Positions 46,271 to 56,276 of a stretch of 64,000 bases of DNA are shown here, piece by piece. Both the position numbers and the translations under genes were made by a program. The notes beneath the pieces were generated by a model. It did not search any database. It saw only the letters and a list, made by a program, of their open reading frames with translations, and was not told where the DNA came from. The DNA is from Palsa-504 sp963787645 (GTDB lineage: Bacteria; Actinomycetota; Actinomycetes; Streptosporangiales; Streptosporangiaceae), in the NCBI GenBank assembly GCA_963787645.1, contig CAWBDS010000012.1, positions 1-64,000 on the forward strand. Reading direction: 5' to 3'. Positions within the stretch are counted from its first letter, which is position 1. Every line of letters begins with the position of its first letter.

Positions 46271-46774
46271 ATGACCGAACTCCCCTCCCCAGTCCCCGCG
46301 CCCGCCGCCGGAGCCGAACCCCCGCCGGTCAGCCGGGCCATCTACGGCATGCCGATGTTCGCCACGCTGCACGCGACCGACCTCGCGGCCACCGTGTCCT
46401 GGTACATCGCGGGCCTCGGCTTCATCGACCTGTTCACCCTGCCCGGTCCCGGCGGCGACCCGCTCCTGGTCCACCTGCGCCGCTGGCAATTCCAGGACCT
46501 GCTGGTCCGGCCCGCCCGCGGTCCGGTCAGCCCTGGTAACGCAGGCCAGCTGAGCTTCGCCGCCGTCTACGGCGAGCTCGACGCGCTGGCCGAACGCGCG
46601 CGGGCGCACGGCGGCGGCCGGGTCGACGGGCCCGCCGACACACCGTGGAACACCCGGGACCTGACCACCGCCGACCCCGACGGCAACATCGTCATCTTCA
46701 CCGCCGCCCGGCCCGCGGAGCTCACCGATCCCGCGTTCACCGAACGACTGCGCCAGGCGGCCGCCGACGCATGA
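46271..46774 (+). CDS. VOC-family (glyoxalase/bleomycin-resistance-like) protein
   Basis: A 167-residue vicinal-oxygen-chelate fold. FATLHATDLAATVSWYIAGLGF is the typical first beta-alpha-beta unit. QLSFAAVYGELDALAERARAHGG and DLTTADPDGNIVIFTA form the second, with a metal-ligand Glu/Asp position. Members bind or isomerise small molecules or confer antibiotic resistance. The specific role is not evident. It lies between the lipoprotein hydrolase and the Mug gene in the same orientation. Confidence 0.82.
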   Translation: MTELPSPVPAPAAGAEPPPVSRAIYGMPMFATLHATDLAATVSWYIAGLGFIDLFTLPGPGGDPLLVHLRRWQFQDLLVRPARGPVSPGNAGQLSFAAVYGELDALAERARAHGGGRVDGPADTPWNTRDLTTADPDGNIVIFTAARPAELTDPAFTERLRQAAADA

Positions 46775-46802
46775 CCCGGGCCGGGGCAGCATGCTAGACG
46801 CC

Positions 46803-47351
46803 ATGGCGACCCAGCTGGACCTCGAGGCGGCCCGCGACCGTACCATCCCCGACGTGCTCCCGCCGCCCGGAGCACCGTTCCGGGTGCTGTTCTGCGGCAT
46901 CAATCCCGGCCTGTACTCCGCCGCGACCGGCTGGCACTTCGCCCGGCCGGGCAACCGGTTCTGGCCCGCGCTGTTCCTGTCGGGGTTCACGCCGCGCCGG
47001 CTGGCCCCCAGCGAGCAGGACCTGCTGCCCGGTCTCGGGCTGGGCATCACCAACCTGGTCCCGCGAGCCACCGCCCAGGCCGCCGAGCTGAGCGTCGCCG
47101 AACTGCGGGCCGGGCTGGACCACCTGACCGCCCTGGCTGCCCGATATCGGCCGCGCATCATCGCCATCGCCGGCGTCACCGCGTACCGCACCGCGTTCGG
47201 TCACCCGCGCGCGGTCAACGGCCCGCAGCCGGATCTGATCGGTCCCTGCCGGGTCTGGGTCGTGCCCAATCCCAGCGGCCTGAACGCGCACACCAGCGCG
47301 CCCAAGCTGGCCGAGGCGTTGCGGGAGATGCGGGAGACGCTGGGGGAGTAG
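46803..47351 (+). CDS. mug: G/U mismatch-specific DNA glycosylase (Mug)
   Basis: A 182-residue uracil-DNA-glycosylase fold. The Mug signature FCGINPGLYSAATGWHFARPGNRFWPAL carries the catalytic Asn in GINPG. The second motif WVVPNPSGLNAH inserts into the helix. It removes uracil or thymine from mismatches with guanine, and ethenocytosine. ATG 46803 (MATQLD) is preferred; ATG 46791 is an upstream option. There is no visible ribosome site, and CATGCT lies seven bases before it. Confidence 0.88.
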   Translation: MATQLDLEAARDRTIPDVLPPPGAPFRVLFCGINPGLYSAATGWHFARPGNRFWPALFLSGFTPRRLAPSEQDLLPGLGLGITNLVPRATAQAAELSVAELRAGLDHLTALAARYRPRIIAIAGVTAYRTAFGHPRAVNGPQPDLIGPCRVWVVPNPSGLNAHTSAPKLAEALREMRETLGE

Positions 47352-47423
47352 CCGCACCGAGGGGATTTCTCGCCGGTTGCGGGTTACCTTGTCCAGGTAT
47401 AGGGCGCATGACACTATTTGCCT

Positions 47424-48437
47424 ATGGCGTGGCTGGACATAATCCCGCAGACACAGGCGACAGGTGCGCTCGCCGAGGCCTACGCGGCGATGGACAACCG
47501 GCCCATGCCGCCGGTCTACCGTCCCCCGCATGGCGACGCGGCCGGCATCATCCGCGCGCACAGCCTGGATGCGGAGCTGCTGCGTCGGACGTTCAGCGTG
47601 TCCGGCGCGCTGGCCACCACCGGATTGCCCTGGCCTGACCGCGAACTGCTGGCCAGCACCACGTCACGCACCAACCAGTGCTTTTATTGAACATCCGCTC
47701 ACGCAGAGTTTCTGCGTGTCGCCAGCGGCGAAGCCGCTGCCTCCCTGGCTGTGCTCCAGCGGCAGGACGAGTCCCTGGACCCGCGCGCCCGCGCCCTGGC
47801 CCAGGTCGCGGTGACGCTGACCGCGGGGCCCTGGGCGCTGACCGGCGAGGCCGTGCAGGACGCGGCCCGGCAGGGACTCGATGCGGCGCAGCTCGAGGCG
47901 GCGATGGGCGTCATCTCGATGTTCAACTACTTCACCCGGGTGGCCGACGCGACCGGCATCGAGTTCGACTACCAGACGCCGCTGCCCGCCTTCGAGCCCA
48001 ACCTGACCCAGGTTTCGGCGCCCCGGCCCGACCGCTCGGCCGCGCCTGATCGCCGCGAAGGTGACCGCCGGCGGCCGCAGTACCCGCCGTTGCGAGCGGC
48101 GTGGGAGACCTGGCGCGACTACGTGCTGGGCGCCGACGAGCCGATCAGCCAGCGCGACCGCAGGCTGCTGGCCTCCGTCGCCGCCGAAGAGGCCGCCGAC
48201 TGGGAAGGCGCCGAAGCGCTCGGCGGAGCCGCACCGGTAGCCGACGGTGACGACACGCTGGTCGCGTTCGCCCGCAAACTCAGCCGCGAGCCCTGGCGGA
48301 TGCAGCCCGCAGACCTCGACGGGCTGCGGAAAGCCGGATACCGCGAGCCGGCTGTCCTGCACGTGATCTCGGTGGTCGCCCACCAGAACGCCGACTCACG
48401 GCTGGCCGCCGGTCTCGCCGCGGTCAGCCGAGCCTGA
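47424..48437 (+). CDS. AhpD-like / carboxymuconolactone-decarboxylase protein with in-frame UGA (candidate selenoprotein)
   Basis: A 337-residue protein if UGA 47688-47690 is read. It begins MAWLDIIPQTQATGALAEAY, the usual AhpD-like start. At residues 86-93 the sequence reads Cys-Phe-Tyr-(UGA)-Thr-Ser-Ala-His, exactly the AhpD redox motif C-x2-C-x3-H with UGA for the second Cys. The same frame then continues for ~248 codons of conserved sequence (AEFLRVASGEAAASLAVLQRQD and a second CMD-like domain from ~215). A SECIS-like hairpin begins 10 nt after the UGA. The enzyme would be a thiol peroxidase or disulfide reductase. CACTAT (47412-47417) six bases before ATG 47424 suggests a leaderless message. 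Confidence 0.82.
47700..47718 (+). promoter_or_regulatory. SECIS-like hairpin after the in-frame UGA
   Basis: CACGCAGA (47700-47707), loop GTT, and TCTGCGTG (47711-47718) form a perfect 8-bp stem. The loop starts 17 nt after the UGA and begins with G, within the range described for bacterial SECIS elements that recruit SelB. A second hairpin (CAGCGGC/GCCGCTG, 47723-47739) follows. Confidence 0.65.
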
Positions 48438-48608
48438 TCCCGCCAGCGCGGGCGGGCCGGGATCGAAACACGAGATCCCGGCCCGCCCCGGGGCTGCGGT
48501 CCCCAACCTGCTCCCGGTCGTATGAGCGTGCCGCCGTGCCGGGGCCAACGCTTTTTGGGAAGATTTCTGTGGTGATCGCGGCGCAGCGATCGCCGCGAAG
48601 GGGGTGCG

Positions 48609-48986
48609 GTGACGGACCAGCCGCCCGACCCGCCGCCAGATGACGACGGCACCGAGCCCGATCCCCGGTTCACCTTCGCCAACGAGCGCACCTTCCTGGC
48701 CTGGAGCCGGACCGCGCTGGCCCTGGTGGTGGCCGGGCTGGGCGTCATCCAGCTGCTGCCGCCCTTCCCCGGGGTGCCGTGGGGTCGGCACGTGCTGGGC
48801 CTGCCGCTCATCGTGTTCGGCGCCGTGGTGGCGATAACCGCCTACCGCGAGTGGACCAGGAGCCAGTGGGCCATGCGCCACGACCAGCCGCTGCCCCGGT
48901 CGGTGATGCCGACCATCATGGCGGTGATCATCGCCGCCATGGCCGTCGTATCCGCCATCGTCGTCCTGGTCTCGGCCCTGCGATGA
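48609..48986 (+). CDS. DUF202/YidH-family membrane protein
   Basis: A 125-residue protein. An acidic N-terminus precedes the DUF202 signature ANERTFLAWSRTALALVVAGLGVIQLLP. Two more membrane segments (HVLGLPLIVFGAVVAITAY, VMPTIMAVIIAAMAVVSAIVVLV) follow. The family's function is unknown. GTG 48609 is preceded by GAAGGGGG. Its stop overlaps the next gene's ATG (ATGA), so the two DUF202 proteins are made together and may pair in the membrane. Confidence 0.85.
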   Translation: MTDQPPDPPPDDDGTEPDPRFTFANERTFLAWSRTALALVVAGLGVIQLLPPFPGVPWGRHVLGLPLIVFGAVVAITAYREWTRSQWAMRHDQPLPRSVMPTIMAVIIAAMAVVSAIVVLVSALR

Positions 48987-49258
48987 CCACCGGACCCGCA
49001 AGCGGCCAGCGCGACCGCGGCCTGGCCCGGGAGCGGACCGCGCTGGCCTGGACCCGTACCGCGCTGTCCTTCGCCGCCGTCGGCGGCGTCGTGCTCAAGC
49101 GCGAGATCATCCCGGGCCTGATCCTGCTGGCCGTGGCCCCGGCCATCTACGTGGTGGGCCGCCTGGCCTACACCCGCCCGGAAAAGCACAAGCTGGTTAC
49201 CGGCACCATCGTCGCGGTCGCGCTGGTCGCCCTGGTGGTGGCGCTCACCCGATCATGA
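48983..49258 (+). CDS. Second DUF202-family membrane protein
   Basis: A 91-residue protein with the same signature in a different form, LARERTALAWTRTALSFAAVGG, and two further hydrophobic segments (IIPGLILLAVAPAIYVVGRLAY, VTGTIVAVALVALVVAL). The order of long then short DUF202 genes overlapping by four bases is a recurrent arrangement. It converges on the response-regulator gene with a six-base overlap. Confidence 0.85.
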   Translation: MTTGPASGQRDRGLARERTALAWTRTALSFAAVGGVVLKREIIPGLILLAVAPAIYVVGRLAYTRPEKHKLVTGTIVAVALVALVVALTRS

Positions 49259-49927
49259 CCGCGTTTCCGGGGTCACGAAGCCCACCTCGTAGGCCAGAAC
49301 CACGGCCTGCACCCGATCGCGCAGGCCCAGCTTCATCAAGATCCGGCTCACATGGGTCTTGACCGTGTTCTCCTCCACGACCAGTTCCCGGGCGATCTCC
49401 ACGTTGGACAGCCCCCGCGCCACCAGCCGAAGCACCTCCAGCTCCCGCGCGGTGAGCGGGCGCAGCTCCTCGGGCAGGCCGGTCGGCCCGCGGGCGGCCA
49501 GCGCGAACCGGGAGATGAGCCGGCGGGTGATGGCCGGGTCGATGAGCGCGTCGCCCGCCGCCAGGCTGCGCACCGCGGTGATCAGCTGGTCGGCCGGGGC
49601 GTCCTTGAGCAGGAAGCCGCTGGCCCCGCCGCGCAGCGCCTCGTAGACGTACTCGTCGGCGTCGAAGGTGGTCAAGATCAGCACCCGGGTGTCCGGGCTG
49701 ATCGCGAGGACCTCCCGGGCGGCCCGCAGCCCGTCCAGCACCGGCATCCGGATGTCGAGCAGGGCCACCGCGGGAGAGTGCCTGCGTACCTGCTCGATCG
49801 CCTCCTGGCCGTCCCCGGCCTCGGCCACCACCGAGATGTCCGGCTCCGCCTCCAGAATGACCCGGAACCCGCGCCGCACCATCTGCTGGTCGTCGGCGAT
49901 CAGCACGGTGATGGGTGGGCCGGTCAC
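49253..49927 (-). CDS. NarL/FixJ-type response regulator (LuxR HTH)
   Basis: A 224-residue two-component regulator. The receiver domain has Asp12/Asp13, phospho-acceptor Asp58 (VALLDIRMP) and a Lys in FLLKDAP. The LuxR HTH spans LTARELEVLRLVARGLSNVEIA and TVKTHVSRILMKLGLRDRVQAV. It binds DNA when phosphorylated. Two kinase-like genes are divergent from it at 50.7-53.1 kb and are the natural partners; the membrane-protein gene at 50074 lies between them. Confidence 0.92.
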   Translation of the reverse strand: MTGPPITVLIADDQQMVRRGFRVILEAEPDISVVAEAGDGQEAIEQVRRHSPAVALLDIRMPVLDGLRAAREVLAISPDTRVLILTTFDADEYVYEALRGGASGFLLKDAPADQLITAVRSLAAGDALIDPAITRRLISRFALAARGPTGLPEELRPLTARELEVLRLVARGLSNVEIARELVVEENTVKTHVSRILMKLGLRDRVQAVVLAYEVGFVTPETRS

Positions 49928-50073
49928 CAGGCCAACGTAGTCCTCACGAGTGACACGCCGCCAGCAAACCTCGCCCCCGTGCAGGACGACGCCGCCAGGT
50001 CCGGATTCCTACTGTTTCCAGTATCCGAAACACGGGGCTGACCTGCTCCGTAACCGAAATACGGAGGTATGTC

Positions 50074-50628
50074 ATGACCCCACTGGCCGGATTTGTCGCC
50101 GCCATCCTCGCCGCCTGGATCATCCGAGAACCCCGCCGGGCCGCCGCCGCGATCATCGTCCCGTTCCTGGCTGTGCTGGCCGTCCAGACCTGGACCCTCG
50201 CCTCCGGGCGCGGTAACAACCCGCCCAGCACCCCCCAGGGCGTCAGCTACTGGATCTTCCAGGCCATTGCGCTGGCCTTCGCGCTCGGCATCGCCACGCA
50301 GCTCGCCATCATCTTGCGGGCCCGCTCAGCCGCCGGCGATAAGCAAGACGACGAGGGCGCCGCCCGCCGCGCGCCGCAGGCCACCGCCCTGCTGCTCGTC
50401 CTGGCCGCCGCGTTCGTGGTCGGTGTCGTACTGACCTCGCCCCCGGTCCTGCACCACAACCCCAACTCGCCGCTGCCGCTGACCGGCGTGGTCGGCATTC
50501 TCGCCCTGGTCGGGGGCCTGGTTGTGGTCACCGTGCTGCACCTGATCCAGCGGCGTGCGGGCGCCCGGCAGCGCAAGCTGGCCGTCGGGGACAACACCGC
50601 CACCCCCGTGGCCGGCGGCCGCCGGTAG
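50074..50628 (+). CDS. Five-helix membrane protein upstream of the kinases
   Basis: A 184-residue integral membrane protein with about five hydrophobic segments (LAGFVAAILAAWII, AAAIIVPFLAVLAVQTW, YWIFQAIALAFALGIATQLAIIL, ALLLVLAAAFVVGVVLTS, GVVGILALVGGLVVVTVLHLI). I do not recognise the family. GAGGT precedes the ATG. It lies just upstream of the kinase genes in the same direction, so it could be a target of, or accessory to, the two-component system. Confidence 0.72.
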   Translation: MTPLAGFVAAILAAWIIREPRRAAAAIIVPFLAVLAVQTWTLASGRGNNPPSTPQGVSYWIFQAIALAFALGIATQLAIILRARSAAGDKQDDEGAARRAPQATALLLVLAAAFVVGVVLTSPPVLHHNPNSPLPLTGVVGILALVGGLVVVTVLHLIQRRAGARQRKLAVGDNTATPVAGGRR

Positions 50629-50696
50629 CCCCCGAGTTGAACCAGGACGACAGCGTGCCGACAATGAATCTGCAGGCAAGAGGGGGTGCGAGAGTC

Positions 50697-51864
50697 GTGG
50701 CCAACGCTAGGGCCCTGCGCGCCCCGCTGAACTGGACCGTAGCCGGCCTGGGCGTGGCCGACCTCGCGGCCGCGGTCATCCTGTCCGGCTACGCCGTCGT
50801 CCTGGTCTCCGGCGTGCTCCACACCGGTCATCGGCACGGCGGCGCCCTGGCTGCCGCCGGGGCGATGGTCATGATCGCGCCGGTGGCCTGGCGCCGTCCG
50901 GCACCGCTGGCCGCGGCGGCCGTCATGGCGGCCGCGGCCCTGTTCAACGGGCTGGTGTTCGGCCTGATGGTCCGCTGCGGCGCCGCCTTGCCGGCCGTCT
51001 TCCTGGTCGCCTTCGCGGCCGGGGCCCGGCGCGACCGCCACGCCGCCACCGCAGGATTCCTGCTGTGCGCGGCCGCGGTGGTGACCGAAGGCCTCTATGA
51101 CCAGCAGATCGAAGGCCCGGGCCTGGTCGCCGTGCTCCCGCTGCTGGCCGCCTTCTTCGTGTCCGGGCGGCTGGTCCGGGCCCGGACGCGGACGGCCGCG
51201 GCGTTGCGGGAATCGTCGGCCGAGCTGCGGCGGCAACGGGAGGAGACCGCTCGCCTGGCCGTGCTGGCCGACCGGGCCAAGCTGACCGCGGAGCTCGAGC
51301 AATCGCTGCACGCCCAGATCGGCGGCCTGGCCAGCACCGCCGCCGCCGGGCTCGGCGCGCTGGCCGGCGATCCCGCTGGCGATCAGGCCGCGGCCCGGCG
51401 GGCGCTGGCCTCGATCGAGCACGACGGCCGGGCGGTGCTCGGTCACCTGCGCGAGGTACTGAGCAGCCTGCGGGAGCGCCCGGCCAGCGAGCCGCAGCCC
51501 ACGCTGGCCCGGCTGTCCGAACTGCTGGCCCGGGCCACCAGCGCCGACGCCAGGCTCACCGTCGACGGTCACCCGCGGACCCTGCCCGCTGGGCTCGAAC
51601 TGTCCGGCTACCGCATCGTCGAGCACCTGCTGGTGGCCCTGCGGGACGCGCCGGAAGCGGCCGTCGACGTCCGGCTCAACTTCACCCCGGAGGCCCTCGA
51701 GCTGCACGTATCCGGGCCGCCCGGCCGCCAACGTCGACCTGCGCACGGTGCTGGCCGCGGCCCGGGAGCGGGCGGCCCTGCACGGCGGCACCGTGGACAG
51801 TCGGCTGGCGGGCGGGATGTGCTACGCCACGGCCCGGCTGCCGCTGGTCAGCGGCCATGCCTGA
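50697..51864 (+). CDS. Degenerate NarX-type histidine-kinase-like protein, one frameshift
   Basis: About 389 residues. The N-terminus has four to five membrane helices, then a linker coiled coil (LRESSAELRRQREETARLAVL). Where HisKA_3 kinases have RELHD, this protein has TAELEQSLHAQIGG, so the phospho-acceptor His is replaced by Glu. The ATPase N-box NALKH is replaced by VALRDA. It is thus probably a pseudokinase. A frameshift near 51716 precedes the last ~45 residues (NVDLRTVLAAARERAALHGGTVD). GTG 50697 follows AGAGGGGG; ATG 50664 is an alternative. The stop overlaps the next kinase start. Confidence 0.75.
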
Positions 51865-53080
51865 ACTCCGGCGGTTCGCCCTGTCGTGGCGCAGCGACCT
51901 GCTGCTCACGGCGGCCGTGATCGGTTGGGTCCTGGTCTACCTGAGCCTGATCGCCCGGCCCGAGGACCGCCGCTGGCTGGTGCTGGTCTTCGCGTTCCCG
52001 TACGCCGCCGCCCTGGGCGTGCGGCGCCGGTGGCCGGTCGGCGCCGCCGCTGTGGCCTGTGCCGCCCTGGCCGCGGTGTGGCCGCTCGGCCTGGCGCCGG
52101 TCGTCGGCGGCGCCCTCACCATTCCGTTTTTCCTGACCCCGTTCCTGTTCGCCTACTCCCTGGGGGCCGACGCCGGGCTGGCCATCGGCCTGGCCGGCTC
52201 ACTGCTGCTGGCGGGCTGCCTGGTGCTGTCAAACGCGGGTGTCTTCAACCCGCTGGCCGTGATGTTGACCGTCGGACCGTGGCTGGTCGGCCGGGTCGTC
52301 CTGTCCCGCCGCCGGATGACTGGGCAGCTCCAGGTGCGCAACGCGGAGTTGCGGGCCGAACGGGAGCTGTTCGCGCAGGAATCGGTTCGCTACGAGCGGG
52401 CCCGCATCGCCCGAGAGCTGCACGACATCGTGGCCCAGTGCCTCAGCGTCATGGTCGTGCAGGCCACCGCGGGCCAGCGCGTAACCACCGGCGACGGCGT
52501 GGCCGAAGCGCTGGAGTCGGTCGCGGAGGCGGCCGCGCAGGCCCAGGCCGAGATCGGCAGGCTGGTCGAGTTGCTCAGCGGAGCTGCGCAGGCCGGTCCG
52601 CAGGCCGGCTCACCAGCCGGACTAGCCCTGGTCGACGAGCTCGTCCGCCGGGCCAGCGTCACCGGTCTGGCCGTGAACTGCCGGTTCGCGGGCCGCTACG
52701 ACCGGCTGGCGCCCGCCGCGTCGCAGGTTGCCTACCGGGTGGTCCAGGAGGCGCTGACCAACGCGCTCAAGCACGCGCCGGGCGCGCCGGTCGACATCAC
52801 GGTCCAGGGCCACGACGCCGATGTCCAGGTAACCGTGGTCAACGCGGCCCCGCTGCGGCAGACCTCGAGCCTGGAGCGGTCGGGCGGCGGCTTCGGCCTG
52901 GCCGGGATGCGCGAGCGGGTCGCGGTCTGCGGCGGGAGCCTGACCTCCGGGCCCACCGCGGCCGGGGGCTGGCGGGTGTCCGCGGTGCTGCCGGCCGTTC
53001 CCGGATCGTTACGCGCGGATGGCGGCCGGGCGAATTCTGGCGTGTCGGTCCTGGCCAGACGGGCCGCGTCAGGCACAATA
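51857..53080 (+). CDS. NarX-type sensor histidine kinase, 3' end uncertain
   Basis: About 405 residues. Four or five membrane helices (residues ~12-150) precede HisKA_3 with His189 (ARIARELHDIVAQCLSVMVVQA). The HATPase has N-box VQEALTNALKHAPG and G-box GGGFGLAGMRERV. It should phosphorylate the LuxR-type regulator at 49.3-49.9 kb. In its own frame the gene reads on through a terminator to 53239, which is implausible. A shift after AVLP would stop at TAA 53078, directly before the terminator, so that end is given. ATG 51857 overlaps the pseudokinase by eight bases. Confidence 0.85.
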
Positions 53081-53082
53081 AG

Positions 53083-53123
53083 AACAAGGCCCCCTCCACG
53101 TATGAGATGGAGGGGGCCTTGTT
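53083..53123 (+). terminator. Intrinsic terminator after the kinase genes
   Basis: AACAAGGCCCCCTCCA (53083-53098) pairs perfectly with its complement (53108-53123), a 16-bp stem with a nine-base loop and a TTGTT edge. It is one of the clearest terminators in the window. Confidence 0.9.
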
Positions 53124-53339
53124 GCGTCCCGCCGCACCGAGTCGGCCGGTTGCCCGGTCTACCCTGCGCCGCAAGCCGCCCCGCCGGTGCCAGTCACCCG
53201 CGGAAAATCCCGGTTTCCCGGCCTTTTCCCCGTCCCTGAGTTTCCTCTGGATGGTGCCCGTTTCCGGCGGTGAAGTAATTTCTACCCTCCTTTAGCGCGG
53301 CCCGCAAGAGGCCCCGGCCATTTATTTTTGCCCTTTTCT

Positions 53340-53423
53340 TAATCCACATGATATCCACAGAATGTACGCCGTTATGCGCACGTAGCTGCGGTTATCCACC
53401 AGGTTATGCACAACCCGTCCACA
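53340..53423 (+). other. Cluster of six DnaA-box-like 9-mers, helically phased
   Basis: All face the same way: TAATCCACA (53340), ATATCCACA (53351), TTATGCGCA (53372), TTATCCACC (53392), TTATGCACA (53404, exact TTATNCACA) and CCGTCCACA (53415). Start-to-start distances are 11, 21, 20, 12 and 11 bp, near whole helical turns. The DNA is AT-richer and non-coding. There is no dnaA or dnaN nearby, so this is probably not the origin. Confidence 0.6.
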
Positions 53424-53663
53424 GGTAACCGGATGTGACCTCCGCACCACCATAATAGCGTTTGCCCTATGTAATCGACTGGTCTTTAATTGCGGCATCC
53501 GGTAATCGGCGCGGCTTTGCGGTTCCTCTCGAGCTGCATCGCACAACTTGTGCCCCACCGCTCCGTACGCTCTGTACGCGCCGGACGCGCAGGCCCGCCA
53601 GGCGCCCGATGACAACCGCGGCTCAATCACGTCTCAACGACGACGGGCTAAGCAGGGGCCATG

Positions 53664-53720
53664 CGGCAGACCCGGTGTATCAGGTAGGGGTTACCCCCCT
53701 CCGAAATCAGGGGTCTGCCG
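53664..53720. promoter_or_regulatory. Nested inverted repeats upstream of a small membrane-protein gene
   Basis: CGGCAGACCC (53664-53673) and GGGTCTGCCG (53711-53720) are perfect complements. Between them lies AGGGGTTACCCCCCT (53686-53700), itself nearly symmetric. The inner part resembles the short GGGG-N-CCCC dyads bound by NarL-type response regulators, which would fit the nearby two-component system. Confidence 0.4.
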
Positions 53721-53807
53721 GATGGGCAACGCGCGGCCGGTTCCCTAGCGTGGACAGCGAACAGGGAAACGGGAAACGCGGACGGGGATACGGGGAGACG
53801 AGATCAG

Positions 53808-54056
53808 ATGAACGCGATCGTGAGCGGGGCGCGCTCCAGGTCGACGGTGCTCACCGGTGCGGCCGGGCTGCTGCTGCTGGTGACGGCCGTGGTCATGATG
53901 GTCTGCGCGGCCCCGCGGCTGCACCAGGCCCAGCCCGGGCCGGTACGGGGCGACCGGCTGGCCTCCTGGGTCTGGGTGACCCGCGACCACTGGATGCCGG
54001 CCGCGCCGGACACCACTACCGGGTTCACCCCGACCCACCGCGCGCTGGTTCCCTAG
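53808..54056 (+). CDS. Small membrane or secreted protein
   Basis: An 82-residue protein with one hydrophobic segment (VLTGAAGLLLLVTAVVMMVCAAP, ~14-36) near the N-terminus and a short polar domain (SWVWVTRDHWMP). It could be a single-pass membrane protein or, with cleavage after CAA, a secreted peptide. ATG 53808 follows GGGGAG at ten bases. No family is recognised. The nested inverted repeats upstream may regulate it. Confidence 0.6.
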   Translation: MNAIVSGARSRSTVLTGAAGLLLLVTAVVMMVCAAPRLHQAQPGPVRGDRLASWVWVTRDHWMPAAPDTTTGFTPTHRALVP

Positions 54057-54076
54057 GGCGACGCTAGGCAGGGGCG

Positions 54077-56227
<2,151 letters not shown>

Positions 56228-56276
56228 GTTACAGGAGCACCGAAAACCACTTGCCACGCCGTCCTACGCTGCAAAC

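Larger units (their letters stand above)
53124..53807. other. 684-bp gap with DnaA-like boxes and a nested inverted repeat
   Basis: No convincing gene is seen between the kinase terminator and the small membrane-protein gene. It holds the DnaA-like array (53340-53423) and the nested inverted repeats at 53664-53720; open frames lack ribosome sites. Confidence 0.5.

Noticed and set aside
47418..47690. A 90-residue truncated AhpD-like protein ending at the UGA
   Set aside because: The same frame continues with well-conserved family sequence after the UGA, and a SECIS-like hairpin follows, so read-through as selenocysteine explains more.
53340..53423. Chromosomal origin oriC
   Set aside because: DnaA-like boxes are few and degenerate, and none of dnaA, dnaN, recF, rnpA or rpmH lies nearby as expected in actinobacteria.
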